A stretch of DNA of 64,000 nt from the NCBI GenBank assembly GCA_030248195.1, contig JASAND010012684.1, positions 1-64,000 on the forward strand, in the 5' to 3' direction. The stretch's first letter is position 1; each line of letters opens with the position of its first letter. The position numbers and the translations under genes were made by a program. Positions 33,501 to 40,505 of this stretch are shown one piece after another. This DNA comes from Trissonchulus latispiculum. Lineage: Eukaryota > Nematoda > Enoplea > Enoplida > Ironidae. Below the pieces are notes generated by a model. The model searched no databases. It was not told the origin of the DNA and saw only the letters and a list, made by a program, of their open reading frames with translations.

Positions 33501-35689
33501 GGATTGGAATCATTTTGAACCATATCATCAGCAGATACCTGATACAAAGGCATTGAATAGCACAGGCTATCTTCATCAGAAGGTCTTGAGTCCCGGGAAT
33601 CCAATTTGTCAATTATACGTAAAATTTGATCCATGGTGGGGGCGTGGTCAATGAATAGCGGAGCCAAGGCACTGATGTATGTTTTGTCCGTGATTCCAGC
33701 AAAAAGTTGCTGTACACACTGCTGTTCGCGTTCCAAGGCATCCTCCGGCCAAATGGAAATAGCTTGGGCCTGCAACTCCGAAATGTATCTACGTACCGAC
33801 TCCCCATGACGCTGGACCCTTCTAGCAAAGGATACATATCTGTCCCGGATTGACAGCTGTGGTCGAGGAAATTGGGACTTCAGCAAATTGACGAACCCTT
33901 CGAATGTATCTGCGACATCAGGTCCACAACGGGAGGCATAAATCAGGGCTTTTCCAGTCAACTTATTGAATAGCAGCCGTGCCCACTGTTCTGATGGAAT
34001 TTTGTGAATAGTCGCAGCAGATTTAAAGTTGGGGAGCCAATCCTCCAAATACATCCGATCAGGGTCAAATCGAGGAATATCACGTAAAATGTCGATATAC
34101 ATTCTGTAAAGCGAAGCATCATGCTTGGCCACTGAAGAATCCGTTGCCTGCATTGTCGACGGAGTTGGATGAGGAGCGTAGGTTTGAGTCGACAAAACAG
34201 GTTGTGGGGCGACCTTTGGCGCAGGAGCCGGAAGAACCGCTCTCAGCAGAGGAGGTCGCACGCCCGGAGGTGGAGGAGGAGGGGGATTTGGAGGGTTGGC
34301 TCCCGGGGCAGCCGTCAGACGGGGGACCGGGTGTCTGGGAACCAATTGAACAGGCGGGGGAGGTGGAGGATTTATCATCTGAGCCTGAGGGATCCGAGGT
34401 TGTAGCACAGGTCGTTGTTGAGGATAGACAAACCTCGTAGGCTGAACTGCAGGATTCTGGACAAACCTCACATTCTGACCCACATTTTGGACCAGTGGCC
34501 GGATAGTCCCCTGGGGGGGCCCTCCCAACCCCTGGCCTGCACCCGCAACTGGGATCCAAACCAAGTTTTGGGGCCGCACAGGGGCCGAGGGCCCCGGACC
34601 AGGGGTGACCACTTGATGTTGGGCCACATAGTCACAGGTCTGGGTATGAGCTACCGTTTCTGCGGCCAAATAGTACGCGTCAGCATTTGGATCAGGGGGC
34701 GCCGGCCCAGGCATATACGGATTCGGAATTGGTCCCTGTAAATCCTGCCGGGTTGGATCCCACATGCCCGAACGTTCCAATTCGTGGACAGTAGGATTCT
34801 CATGGACTTGTCTCTCCAAAACGTCATATTGAAATGTCTTGGGTAATTTCAACGCGTACTGGTCCACTTTTTCAAGCGACGGGTCAGGAATACGTCGGAC
34901 TTGAGGCATGTGGCGCTCCAACCCGGGCTGAGGGCCAGCCATACACGCCCCCTGATACAAATGGTAGCCGTACGTATTCGGCCGCAGGGTCAGGTAGGAG
35001 GGGCCTCCTTGCCCCGAGTCGCGGACATAGAATTCAGGGGACACCACAGGCGGATTTAGGGTAGCTGGATCCGGTACAACAGGATAAATTTCATCAGGAG
35101 ATTTTGGAGGGTAGGATCCCGGAATGCCGACTGCGTCATGTGAGCACGGCGGCACTGGAATGCAATCTTGTGAATCTGATCGAACCATGATTAGATTTGG
35201 ATCAACTTGAGGACCAGACGTCACTGGGAGGGGAGTCGGCACTGGAATTTGGGATTGGGGGGAAGCGTATTCCGAAGAATTATCCTGTGGAACTGGGCCA
35301 CCCACCGGCTGGTTCAAAGGGACGGACTGCGTGTAAATTGCTCCAGCATAGCCCAACGGGATCAGATGCGTGTCATGCGTACCCGTCACAACGCCGGTCA
35401 ATCCCTGAGAATTTCCTTGGGGGTCCCCCAAATTTTGGGCGGGACTCAAGACCCTCTGATAGGCGCTGTCAATGAATCGCTCATTGGAGGACTGGGAGGT
35501 GGCATTTAGCGCAGGCTGACCAGAAGGGACTGCCAAATTTTGTTGCCCCCCCCGTACCAGCCTGCACAACCGTATCATCTGAGGGAGAGGCAAAGCCCCC
35601 TCCCCCCTCGGGAAGAGCCCTCCCCGCCGGAAAATCAGAATCACGAGTTTCTGCCGATAGAGGAGCCGGTAGAGCAAAACGAGAAACAA
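27527..35689 (-). CDS. gag-pol: Element 3 Gag-Pol polyprotein (Ty3/gypsy)
   Basis: A 2720-codon uninterrupted frame with Gag and Pol fused. In order: Pro/Gln-rich N-terminal Gag; capsid from about 513 (MQATDSS); zinc knuckle at 780-793 (CRFCKRKGH...C); Gln/Ala-rich stretch and C-terminal helices; aspartic protease with DSGAS at 1172 and ILIGTD; an acidic linker of several hundred residues with two KEGV motifs; RT with FSKLDLASGF and YIDD at 1941-1944; RNase H with Asp 2090 (TDAS), HVTELEAL and ITDHKAL; integrase with an HHCC zinc site (CHDELLGGCH...CPVCAAC), catalytic Asp 2423, Asp 2482 and Glu 2518 (35 residues between the last two) and a GPF-type C-terminal module (EGPFRVTKI). There is no chromodomain. 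All catalytic residues I looked for are present. The first 50 residues of this frame are probably not translated as such: the true Gag frame enters through a frameshift at the G run at 35,536-35,543. Confidence 0.93.
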   Translation of the reverse strand: MFLVLLYRLLYRQKLVILIFRRGGLFPRGEGALPLPQMIRLCRLVRGGQQNLAVPSGQPALNATSQSSNERFIDSAYQRVLSPAQNLGDPQGNSQGLTGVVTGTHDTHLIPLGYAGAIYTQSVPLNQPVGGPVPQDNSSEYASPQSQIPVPTPLPVTSGPQVDPNLIMVRSDSQDCIPVPPCSHDAVGIPGSYPPKSPDEIYPVVPDPATLNPPVVSPEFYVRDSGQGGPSYLTLRPNTYGYHLYQGACMAGPQPGLERHMPQVRRIPDPSLEKVDQYALKLPKTFQYDVLERQVHENPTVHELERSGMWDPTRQDLQGPIPNPYMPGPAPPDPNADAYYLAAETVAHTQTCDYVAQHQVVTPGPGPSAPVRPQNLVWIPVAGAGQGLGGPPQGTIRPLVQNVGQNVRFVQNPAVQPTRFVYPQQRPVLQPRIPQAQMINPPPPPPVQLVPRHPVPRLTAAPGANPPNPPPPPPPGVRPPLLRAVLPAPAPKVAPQPVLSTQTYAPHPTPSTMQATDSSVAKHDASLYRMYIDILRDIPRFDPDRMYLEDWLPNFKSAATIHKIPSEQWARLLFNKLTGKALIYASRCGPDVADTFEGFVNLLKSQFPRPQLSIRDRYVSFARRVQRHGESVRRYISELQAQAISIWPEDALEREQQCVQQLFAGITDKTYISALAPLFIDHAPTMDQILRIIDKLDSRDSRPSDEDSLCYSMPLYQVSADDMVQNDSNPNSRPAVEKPKDLAGGIRMELREMRDWVEQQIRDRFNQMEEERKKRLGPVCRFCKRKGHPPEKCWDKYPELAPPDYKVRPSPRGVNYVGDGAYVYPQQYQLAQGYYQPPAQAAYYEQPTYVYTQAQAAPQVVQQASQQALVPVQQPVQYQYQAPVAQQAPPQAPAPARAQAPAVVACAGTPVPVAQQSAVQVAAVQAGPSVSYAGFTQGPTQAPTVATVQISEPIPVQQNSVPVQAQVSAQGAPSQDQVMQILSPFHVGMIEAFSEPSGPHVFGVDSLSESSLVEDRFIHLFNVATQYLVKLSSIHTTTNAFMDTYFREIQKQLQQMSQILYRLYPGKLDSKIAEASALPPETWCSGESPILAGFFPFEPAQVTTQTVGTETEVLPEEGRPPAPKGPGKPFHSVTLAPKSPTDWDSEVILAAGDNTPAIKVEMGGQSFLAIIDSGASISIVGPRVLERFARTGVTVRLQELDPISAVTSANAPLKLTSKLCAKFVVGSGQQGARHIFEWSFYVAPDFYREILIGTDLMKHYNWDLLFSRKSLYFPDPTGAGVFEPLLSPEEIRAEWFSNPKAQSAAVMAIDTVVPPTSEVWAPALISSQNFANLYFFEPLESFIQESRVLPYAGVVEPTDNKFQILVANPTSTAVRLPKATIVGSVEPAADYWAQDTQFSVPLVVSQARANLYPLGHEMLFAVDVRMGAPPPRVELPFDMYVRENTLENDIVFHCDEPEDLVQDSEMFSQRGETHESGVFSADPLPPLKEGVGGEDDVELEEQPLEVVSGKAALIKGFSSPPEPEECLKEEVGPSKEGVKPPTPETPQPLKSCLFAGDDLASLPLNLSTRLPLVPVAFADEVDFWVQDTQEGQSSLLPAGVRSEPLPEALLGRLSQGGLDQDSSPSAGCLPEELGPVESEEDSGFPDSPSGETIEASEQPVGIATTVPKVRPWVRKSLVRKIHPGEEGYERPVWKNFSENRVPENGEIVRTDLDDQLLEPLSVLDMGSTPVLSALQKRALLNQKIKFKDCCLLRRNQRRLRLMILNFPEIWDAAGGFGKTDIDYHYIEIEPGKRPIKARAYKVNPAQKQIIDEKLNAWLEQGLIQPSRSPWASPIILVAKKDGDWRLCVDYRKLNSVTKRDCYPIPYIHGLFESILGHCIFSKLDLASGFHQIPIYPPDREKTAFITHAGLFEFKVMPFGLCNAPSTFQRIIDQIMDGFIVYIDDVLVTSATQLDHLTRLLEVFLRCSREHVILKLSKCEFGKSSMPFLGHVLSKTGISTDPEKVRVVQQFPVPQNVKDVQSFLGLAGYYRRFVPNFSKIAHALNRLLRKDTDFVWDGACQAAFETLKQKLVTAPVLVYPDFAKKFTLATDASYQGIAAVLQQQDEAEKFHPVAYAARALQAAEKNYHVTELEALAIYFGISYFQHYLILNEFDVITDHKALEYMLGDQAIPRTAQGRIARWRLFLASFRFRVIQRPGITNGAPDALSRNPPLWAGSFADHPQIPDFVGSLVVLAIEELDESDESEGEAPEGETEGEGNPPPPLPRNAPQEIWKEALAADEFASAMMKFLVDKTVPQDQKLFNYIRKHSGNYEVENGLLYRFFLSHKGEKRKNSPRLVFVPQGCHHYVLKECHDELLGGCHNGKEKMFGVAARKYYWETLATDCAKYVQACPVCAACNPGPMKPQAYLKNFAPVEAPFERLSMDVMHAPTTREGNCRVLVIVDFFTRWGWAFPMKNEQTSTIAKIYAENIVAVHGPPREILTDRGTPFCSALLNDLCQLMGTKKVRTTAYHPQSNGACERLNGTIKRMLRKSMYGFQRGWDELLPWVLFAYRAAPHASTGESPYYLLFGRDPRLFSDNFLTTPAPRIRDFNTDYVQDLRDRLKYTRELVTEHVRQVLQKRKDAYDSKVRVIEYKVGMLVWKDVSQANIPKGTSRKYLPVFEGPFRVTKIISPTNCEIQSTLRTDPPAENIHVNRLKPFYQDNSPPSPSCLYCIYCIVCPYL
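31077..31087 (-). other. Internal copy of the polypurine-tract 11-mer (element 3)
   Basis: Exact sense-strand AAAGAGGGGGT preceded by CT, in frame as KEGV in the acidic linker. Confidence 0.6.
31218..31228 (-). other. Internal copy of the polypurine-tract 11-mer (element 3)
   Basis: Exact sense-strand AAAGAGGGGGT, in frame as KEGV in the acidic linker, 131 bases upstream of the other copy in transcript order. Confidence 0.6.
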
Positions 35690-36450
35690 TTTGAGACCCC
35701 CCCGAACCTACAGCTTGAACAGAAGTTTCTGAAGAATTTTCGTCCGAAATCGTCCCTACTGTACGGACCCGAGTTTCAGACGGGACCGACACACCATAAC
35801 GCGAAACTAGATGGGGACCTGCCCCCCCCAACGTCCTGAACAGTCGTTTCACGCACAATTCTGAGAGTTGTAGGATCAACACCTGCCCACTGAGCCTGAA
35901 CCTCCGCTGCGAGGTCTTCTGAAATTTGGGGGGAAGGGACCACGCTTGTGGGGGGAGCGACCCCCCCCAGCCGGCATGGGTGACTGCTCTGTGACTGCAA
36001 CCAGTGGCCCCCCAAAAGCTTAATGCAACATAGCAGCATACCCCCCCGCACCTACAGACTGGATATTTGAATTTGGGGCCACCCCCGGTGAGGGCTGACC
36101 CAACTGAGCCGAGTAGTGGGAACCGGGAGACTTCCCCCGGCCCACCCCCGAACTATATGAATTTTGTACAGTTACAACAGCGGCACTGGGTGTTGGGGCC
36201 ACTGGGGAGGGACGAGGCAAGCCCCGACCCAACCCAGATAACGTTGGACGCGGTGTCCCCCCACCCCCCAAACTCGTAGTTGGTTGGGGGAGAGTCCCCC
36301 CAAACTGCTGGGGCCAGCGGCAGACTGAGACATAATGAAATTATCGTCAACTTCAGGTGCCTGAAAAGCAGGCAAATTATTAAAAAGAGAAACTTTATCT
36401 GCTAATAATTTTGATCTGGCACGAGTATGAGGAGGCGAAAGAATAGGCAT
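35536..36450 (-). CDS. gag: Element 3 Gag N-terminal region, split by shifts at G runs
   Basis: Gag starts at ATG 36,450, 8 bases after the primer site (MPILSPPHTRA, resembling the element 2 N-terminus). Plausible coding sequence then passes through several frames: 36,450 to about 36,280, 36,271 to about 36,045, 36,051 to about 35,830, 35,882 to about 35,540, then the gag-pol frame. Each change falls on a run of seven or eight G (sense strand), near 36,045, 35,825 and 35,540. Everything after that is open for 2700 codons. Single-base errors at homopolymers, slippage during reverse transcription, or real decay would each look like this. The content is Gly/Ser/Pro/Val-rich, with no known domain. 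Confidence 0.6.
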
Positions 36451-36458
36451 TTACCGCA

Positions 36459-36472
36459 TGTCACGGTCGCCA
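36459..36472 (-). other. Primer binding site, tRNA-Arg(UCG) type (element 3)
   Basis: Minus-strand TGGCGACCGTGACA, 4 bases from the LTR end, identical over this length to that of element 2. Confidence 0.85.
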
Positions 36473-36476
36473 ATTT

Positions 36477-36952
36477 TGTAAAAAGAAAGTTATTGTCTGG
36501 GCCTGTACTTCATGAATAATAAACGAGACTTGACTAACTAGTTGCAGGTTCACAATCGGTAGTGTATGCCTACCGCTCCTCCTCGTACCTATCAAGTAAA
36601 ACTCTAATTAAAATCAGCAGAATTTCACACGACACTTTAATCTCAAATTTACACTAAATTATCAGATAACATTTCCATAAAATATAAGAAGACAACGCAA
36701 GAAAATATTTCACCTGACAACTCAAATTATACTAAATCACAACAATAAGTCTCAGCTGCCAAATAACACACTGAGGAAATCCCAAAAACCCAACCAACTA
36801 CGCTTCAAATACCACCAAGACTGATAGACAACCAACTTTCGAATATCGAACTCCATCTTGAAAAGCTATCAAAGTAGCTAAGATTCAAAATTAGTTTCAT
36901 CATTCATGGGATAATTTACAAAATTGACATCGTTTCTAACGAATATTTCACA
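36477..36952 (-). repeat. Element 3 5' LTR (476 bp)
   Basis: TG...CA ends as in the 3' LTR, but only about four fifths identical to it. The TATA-like box of the 3' LTR is replaced by CTTTTCAAGA at the matching place (about 36,850), so this LTR may be a weak promoter. Confidence 0.88.
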
Positions 36953-38585
36953 TTTGGGATCTCCTATTTCCAGCATTATTTGGTTCTTCACGATTTTGAC
37001 GTTATCACCGATCATCAGGCCTTGGAATACATGCTGGGAGACGCCGCCAAATCCAAAGCTGCTCAGGGTCGCATAGCTCGGTGGCGGGCTTTCCTCCGGG
37101 GGTTCCGATTCCGGGTCATCCAACGCCCGGGTATCACAAATGGGGCTACGGACGCTCTATCCCGCAACCCTCCGATGCTGGAGGGTTCTTTTGCGGACCA
37201 TCCTGAGATCCCGGATTTCATTGGTTCCCTTATCGAGGAGGCTTTGGAAGAGGAAGGTCCGGAGGATGGCCCATGTGGACCACCGGTTACCGCGGCCGCA
37301 GCCAGTGTGTGGAAGGAGGCTTTGGCAGCAGATCCATTCACAAAAGCTGTCATGGATTTTGTGGAATCAAAAATCATTCCGGAAGCAGGCAATCTGGCTA
37401 CATTCATTCGACGATTTGCCTCTGATTACAGCGTGGAGAATCTTTTACCGCTGGCATCGGGATCTCCGGTATTTCCGCCGCAAAGAAGCTGCTCGGCTCA
37501 TTATGGTTCCGGAGGCCTGCAAAACTTATCCTTTGGACGAATGTCACCAGGATCTATTGGGTGGATGTCACAATGGGAAGGCAAAAACCTTTGGATTCAT
37601 GGTTATCCGCTACTATTGGCCCACATTGGGGGCAGATGTCACCAAGTACCTGGCGAACTGCCGGGCCTGTGCTGCTTGTGATCCCGGACCAATCCGCCCT
37701 CAAGCATCCTTGAAGTTCTTCACTCCGGTGGAGGCTCCTTTTGAGCATCTGAGCATGGATGTCATGCATGCCCCAACCACGAAATCAGGTAATAGCAAAA
37801 TTCTAGTGATGGTTGATTTTTTCTCTCGGTGGGGGTGGGCCTTTGCCATGCCTAATGAGCAAACGCTCACGATTGCCAAGGTCTTCGCCGAGAATGTCAT
37901 CGCCGTTCATGGTGCTCCTCGAGAGGTCATCACGGATCGGGGAACCCCCTTTTGCTCAAGCCTTATTTAAGAACTTTGCCTGCTGATGGCCTATCATCCT
38001 GAATCCAATGGTGCGTGCGAGCGTCTCAATGGCACGCTTAAGAACTTGCTCCGGAAGTGTATGGTTGCTCGAGAGCAGGAATGGGATCAACGATTGCCTT
38101 GGGTGGTTTTCGCATACAGGGCCACTCCCCACTCCTCCCTCGGGGAATCCCCGTACTATATCATTCATGGGCGGGACCCTCGGTTATTCTCAGAAAATTT
38201 TTTGACCACTCCGGAACCTCGTGTGAAGGACTTCATGCCGACTTACTTGGATGACCTCCGGGATCGCCTGCGGTACACTCGGGGTATCCTGACGAATCAT
38301 GTTGCTGCGATCCTGAAGAAACGAAAGGCCACTTACGATGCCAAGGTCAAAGTGGTCTAGTACAAGGAAGGAATGCTGGTTTGGAAACACGTGCCCAAGT
38401 GCAACGCACCCAAGGGCACCAGTCGGAAGTATCTCCCAGCCTTTGAAGGTCCTTTCCGGGTACTCAAAGTCCTGTCCCCTACTAACTGCCAAATCCAGTC
38501 TACCTTGCGTGTTGGCGCTGATTCGGAGACTATCCATGTCAATCGTCTCAAGCCATTTGTGGACCAGACCCAGCCTGCGGAGTGA
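36953..38585 (+). pseudogene. pol: Element 2 RNase H end and integrase, disrupted
   Basis: Resumes at FGISYFQHY, within RNase H, followed by VITDHQALEYMLG and RWRAFLRGFRFRVIQRPGIT. A frameshift near 37,440-37,500 leads to the integrase: HHCC-type zinc residues, the first catalytic Asp in SMDVMHAP and the second in ITDRGTPFCS. A stop follows at about 37,968 and about ten residues present in element 3 are missing before AYHPESNGACERLNG, which shortens the Asp-Glu spacing. A TAG at 38,358-38,360 breaks the C-terminal part, after which the GPF-type module (EGPFRVLKV) runs to the natural stop at 38,583-38,585. Integrase cannot be functional. Confidence 0.85.
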
Positions 38586-39043
38586 AACTGCTCAGGGTAG
38601 TTATGCCTTAGTTAGGGTTTTATTAACACGCATGACCCCAGCTGTACCTATGTGATCTCACATGTCTTATGTATTAAGATTTGTTTTATGTCTTTTTATG
38701 TTTTACCTACGTTTGTATCTTAACAGTGTTTGCTTTTATTTTTAGGTGTTAATTTGTGTGTTACCCGCTTAATCTTAAGGACTCTTTCCCCGATTTTGCT
38801 GTGAGTATTCTCTTTTCTTTTGTATATGGGTTTTTCTTGGCTTTTCCTTGATTATTCACTAAATTCTTTTCCTTGAGCTTCTTTAAAAAGTTCTTCTTGC
38901 ATTTTATAAATTTTCTATCCTTGTTTCCTTGAGCATTTATAAAAATTACTTCTTAAGCAGTTTCTACTAAATTCTTTTCCTTGAGTTTCCTTAAAATTCA
39001 TTTAACTTTGCTACTTCATCTTTGTCTTTCCTTGATTCGAGCC
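38586..39043 (+). other. Element 2 spacer with repeated TTTCCTTGA boxes
   Basis: T-rich non-coding stretch. TTCCTTGA preceded by T occurs five times between about 38,837 and 39,033, the last one a few bases before the ATG of the first short ORF. Similar boxes recur after the long ORF (44,870-45,150). Confidence 0.5.
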
Positions 39044-39388
39044 ATGGCTCAAGCTCTAAGTAAATTAGCACGTTCAGTAAAAGACTATGTTTTGGAGGAA
39101 TTGTCTCGTGAGGCGGAGGACCTAAAGAAATTACCTCGCTCTCATGGACTGCCACCTCCTAAATCGCCTGCAGATTGCCCACTAGGTTTTGTTTGGCCCC
39201 AAGGTGCTCCGGAGCAGACTCTTCGGATTGCTATGAGAACGTACATGTCGAAACTTGAGGAGGAGGCGCGTGTCCGGAGAGAATTAGATAATATAATAGA
39301 ATATGAGCATTTTGCCGCTCTCTGTGATAAAGCTCTTTGTTCTATTCGCCGTGCTTGTTCGTTACCCCCTATTTCATTTCGGCCTTAA
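39044..39388 (+). CDS. Element 2 short ORF A, unknown function
   Basis: 114 residues, starting in a strong context (GAGCCATGG). An upstream in-frame ATG at 38,981 lies in T-rich sequence giving an implausible hydrophobic leader, so I prefer 39,044. The protein is charged and helical (KDYVLEELSREAEDLKKL, KLEEEARVRRELDNIIEYEH), with three Cys near the end, no membrane segment and no recognised domain. It is intact although gag and pol of this copy are broken. No counterpart exists between pol and the long ORF of element 3. Confidence 0.5.
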   Translation: MAQALSKLARSVKDYVLEELSREAEDLKKLPRSHGLPPPKSPADCPLGFVWPQGAPEQTLRIAMRTYMSKLEEEARVRRELDNIIEYEHFAALCDKALCSIRRACSLPPISFRP

Positions 39389-39854
39389 TATTTGTATTTT
39401 AGGGTGTAACCTTTGTGTACGGATTCTATCGGGTGCCCGGTGTTCTAATTTGTATTCCGGGGCGAACTAATCAGTGGGTTGAACCCAACTCTTCTCTGTC
39501 TGTACAAAGGTACTTAATAGTTTTCATACGTATCTACCTATAGTTTTCATACGTATCTACCTTTTCCTCGACGTAAATTTTTAATATCCTAAATTTTCCT
39601 TGGACTTAAAGATACGTTTGTATTGCTATGGAATTTTGGGGCTCTACTTCTAAAGAGGTGGTAATTCTATGTGATTCTCTTTACTGATCGAGTGTAGTTG
39701 TATAACCTGTTGCTTGTCTACGTGTGCACCTTTTATTGTTTAGGTCCGTCTTTCTTCTTCTCTGCGGGTCCTTTGGCCTCGCCCATTGGGTAACGAAAAT
39801 TTTCGGGTTAGTTGTTTTTCTGAACTTCTAGTTTGTGTGTGATTTATTGGTTGC
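39389..39854 (+). other. Spacer between short ORFs A and B
   Basis: Non-coding, T-rich. Contains a 23-bp tandem duplication, ATAGTTTTCATACGTATCTA plus three bases, at about 39,516-39,561. Confidence 0.5.
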
Positions 39855-40310
39855 ATGGCTAATACACAGAGTAAATTCGCTGTCCGTCCGGAGGATATTC
39901 GGGTTGTCTTACCTTTGGTTTCCGCTAAGAAAGTGCGTAGGGAGAAATATCAAGCGGTGGCCACGCAATTAGCCCTGGCCAAATCTGCAGCAGCCTGGGA
40001 GGAATGGGCTGCCCAAGAACGGAAACGACAGGAACAGAAGGCGTGGGAAGAAAATCTGGCCCGTATGATCCGAACTTCGGATCCTAACTTGCCACACCCG
40101 GTGCGCCTCGCCCCTGGTTCCGTACTTAACCCGTCCTCTGAGAACATTTATAAAGAGTATAACTCTCTTTTTCACGCGGTAGTCGAAACGGACACGGTTC
40201 CCACGTGTCTCCGTCCTCGCACAGCAAATCAACCGGAGGCCACTTTTGAGATCAAATATCGTGAATATGCTTCACCATTTTCGGTCGCGGTGGCTCCGGA
40301 TACAGATTGA
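39855..40310 (+). CDS. Element 2 short ORF B, unknown function
   Basis: 151 residues, starting GCATGGC. The middle is Ala/Glu/Lys/Arg-rich and probably one long helix (AAAWEEWAAQERKRQEQKAW). Two related segments near the end repeat the pattern Y-K/R-E-Y-x-S-x-F (KEYNSLFHAVVETDT and REYASPFSVAVAPDT), suggesting an internal duplication. No known domain or signal peptide. It is intact and ends 196 bases before the long ORF. Confidence 0.5.
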   Translation: MANTQSKFAVRPEDIRVVLPLVSAKKVRREKYQAVATQLALAKSAAAWEEWAAQERKRQEQKAWEENLARMIRTSDPNLPHPVRLAPGSVLNPSSENIYKEYNSLFHAVVETDTVPTCLRPRTANQPEATFEIKYREYASPFSVAVAPDTD

Positions 40311-40505
40311 CTAGGTTACGTGTGCGCACTTTGTTTCTTCCTGTATTCTGTATATATGTTCGTATTTTTCGTTTCTTGTAGAATTTTTTCTTTTTCCTTT
40401 TGTTTAGATACTGCTCCTTCCTGTTTTCACAGATCCTGCTCTCGCCCTCGTTCCAGGTGGTTTCTTTCTTTATCTTTGGATAAATTTTTCTTCTTCCTGT
40501 TAGCT

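Noticed and set aside
32718..34559. Gly/Ser- and Pro/Ser-rich frames overlapping element 3 gag
   Set aside because: Alternate-frame shadows of Gln/Ala- and Pro-rich Gag sequence.
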